6,573 nt of DNA, from assembly GCA_003252145.1 (NCBI GenBank), contig QKDJ01000162.1, positions 1 through 6,573 on the forward strand. Direction: 5' to 3'. Position 1 is the stretch's first letter. Each line of letters starts with the position of its first letter. The translations under genes and the position numbers were made by a program. This stretch comes from Azovibrio restrictus. Its GTDB lineage: Bacteria > Pseudomonadota > Gammaproteobacteria > Burkholderiales > Rhodocyclaceae. Shown one piece after another: positions 5,671-6,573 of this stretch. The notes beneath the pieces were generated by a model. It did no database searches. It saw nothing but the letters and a program-made list of their open reading frames with translations, and was not told the origin of the DNA.

Positions 5671-6573
5671 GCAGCGCCTTTCCCTTTTAAAGCGGCTTCC
5701 AGCCGGGCACAGATGGTTTCCAGCACCTTCACCCGGGCAAAATTCTTGTCATTGGCTTCCACCAGGGTCCAGGGCACGGCCCCGGTGCTGGTGCGCTCCA
5801 CCATGTCGCACACGGCTTCGTGGTACTGGTCCCACTTTTCCCGGTTGCGCCAGTCCTCATCGGTGATCTTGAAGCGCTTGAAGGCGATGTCCTCCCGCTC
5901 CTTGAAGCGGCGGAACTGCTCTTCCTTGCTGATCTGCAGCCAGAACTTGACGATGATGGCTCCATCCTCGGTCAGTTCGTGCTCGAAATCGTTGATTTCC
6001 GCGTAGGCCCGAAGCCAGTCCGCTTCCGTGCAGAAGCCTTCCACCCGCTCCACCAGGACCCGGCCATACCAGGTCCGGTCGAAAATGGTGGCCCGGCCGT
6101 TTTTCGGCACATGGCGCCAGAAACGCCACAGGTAGGGCTGGGCTCGTTCTTCTTCCGTGGGGGCGGCGATGGGCACGATCTGGTACTGGCGGGCATCCAT
6201 GGAGGCGGCTACGCGACGGATGCTGCCCCCCTTGCCAGCCGCATCGGATCCTTCGAAAGCCAGGATCAGGGAGCGCTTGGCAAAGGCGGGGGAACGCACC
6301 AGTTCGGAGAGGCGTCCCTGGGCTTTGTCGAGCCGGGTCTCGTATTCCTTCTTGGCCAGCTTCTGATCCAGATCCAGGGCCGTGAGTACATCCAGGGCAT
6401 CGATCTTGGGGAAGATGGGGGGGGCCACCGGATAGTTCTGGTCCCGGGTGTCTGCCAGGCGCTTTTGCAGGGCGTCCATAATCATCTTGCCCACGGTGAG
6501 GGAGCGGTAGTTGTCGTCGGTACCTTCCACCACGGTCCAGGGGGCCCAGGGGGTGTTGGTCATGCGCAGCAGG
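5667..6573 (-). CDS. pap: Polyphosphate:AMP phosphotransferase (PPK2 family), 5' end outside window
   Basis: PPK2-family kinases use inorganic polyphosphate as phosphate donor for nucleotides; the two-domain (class II) type makes ADP from AMP. The frame is open to the right edge, so about 302 C-terminal residues are visible. The first part, with PWTVVEGTDDNYRSLTVG, is typical of the end of a PPK2 domain. A linker follows, then a second, complete PPK2 domain: Walker A GSDAAGKGG (coded at 6251-6225), the FWRHVPKNG segment, Walker B IFDRTWYGR (6086-6060), and a final PWTLVEANDKNFARVKVLE block that repeats the ending seen in the first part. The tail of one domain before a whole second one identifies the tandem-domain type of about 500 residues. 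An ATG at 6563 lies inside this conserved ending and is not the start. The stop overlaps the argA start by four bases. AMP specificity is inferred from architecture; other nucleotide acceptors are possible. Confidence 0.9.
   Translation of the reverse strand, partial: LLRMTNTPWAPWTVVEGTDDNYRSLTVGKMIMDALQKRLADTRDQNYPVAPPIFPKIDALDVLTALDLDQKLAKKEYETRLDKAQGRLSELVRSPAFAKRSLILAFEGSDAAGKGGSIRRVAASMDARQYQIVPIAAPTEEERAQPYLWRFWRHVPKNGRATIFDRTWYGRVLVERVEGFCTEADWLRAYAEINDFEHELTEDGAIIVKFWLQISKEEQFRRFKEREDIAFKRFKITDEDWRNREKWDQYHEAVCDMVERTSTGAVPWTLVEANDKNFARVKVLETICARLEAALKGKGAA

Noticed and set aside
4456..6006. Long plus-strand open frame (516 codons) antisense to argA and pap
   Set aside because: It spans two confidently identified minus-strand genes and their junction, and its translation shows no recognisable domain. 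GC-rich codon use explains the lack of stops.
6561..6563. ATG at 6563 as the start of the PPK2 gene
   Set aside because: The frame stays open to the edge and the ATG lies within a conserved PPK2 domain ending, so the true start is outside the window.

Overview
The window looks like chromosomal DNA from a GC-rich proteobacterium. The proteins fit Betaproteobacteria best, probably Rhodocyclales or a close relative. This is inferred from protein resemblance and codon use (strong C/G third positions), not from a search. No mobile element, CRISPR array, rRNA or tRNA is visible. Most of the window is conserved housekeeping genes. The less ordinary parts are a membrane-bound CheA-like kinase at the left edge and two very small genes in the middle.

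Layout. (1) Positions 1-1674, minus strand: the first 558 codons of a membrane histidine kinase that runs off the left edge. It has two membrane helices around a PilJ-like sensor region, a PAS-like region, an HPt domain with a phospho-acceptor His, and the beginning of a CheA-type ATPase domain. (2) Positions 1675-1846: a divergent intergenic region. (3) Positions 1847-3316, plus strand: rpiA (ribose-5-phosphate isomerase A) then phoU (phosphate signalling protein), closed by a clear intrinsic terminator at 3385-3411. (4) Positions 3462-3968, plus strand: two small genes of unknown function. One encodes a 79-residue protein with four cysteines and a C-terminal membrane helix, starting at TTG. 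The other encodes a 59-residue, probably coiled-coil protein with a hairpin beside its ribosome binding site. They end at a bidirectional terminator at 3989-4019. (5) Positions 4035-6573, minus strand: an apparent operon transcribed leftward. It contains pap (polyphosphate:AMP phosphotransferase, PPK2 family, 5' end outside the window), argA (N-acetylglutamate synthase, start overlapping the pap stop as ATGA) and yggX (iron-trafficking/oxidative damage protection), and it uses the same bidirectional terminator.

How the genes may work together. PhoU and the PPK2-family enzyme both concern phosphate and polyphosphate, but they lie in separate, convergent units and no pst/pho transporter genes are present. 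RpiA supplies ribose-5-phosphate for nucleotides and ArgA begins arginine synthesis. The tight pap-argA coupling joins polyphosphate-driven nucleotide phosphorylation to arginine synthesis. I see no clearly new multi-gene system. The best candidates for new biology are the Cys4 membrane microprotein, its coiled-coil neighbour, and the sensor-CheA fusion.
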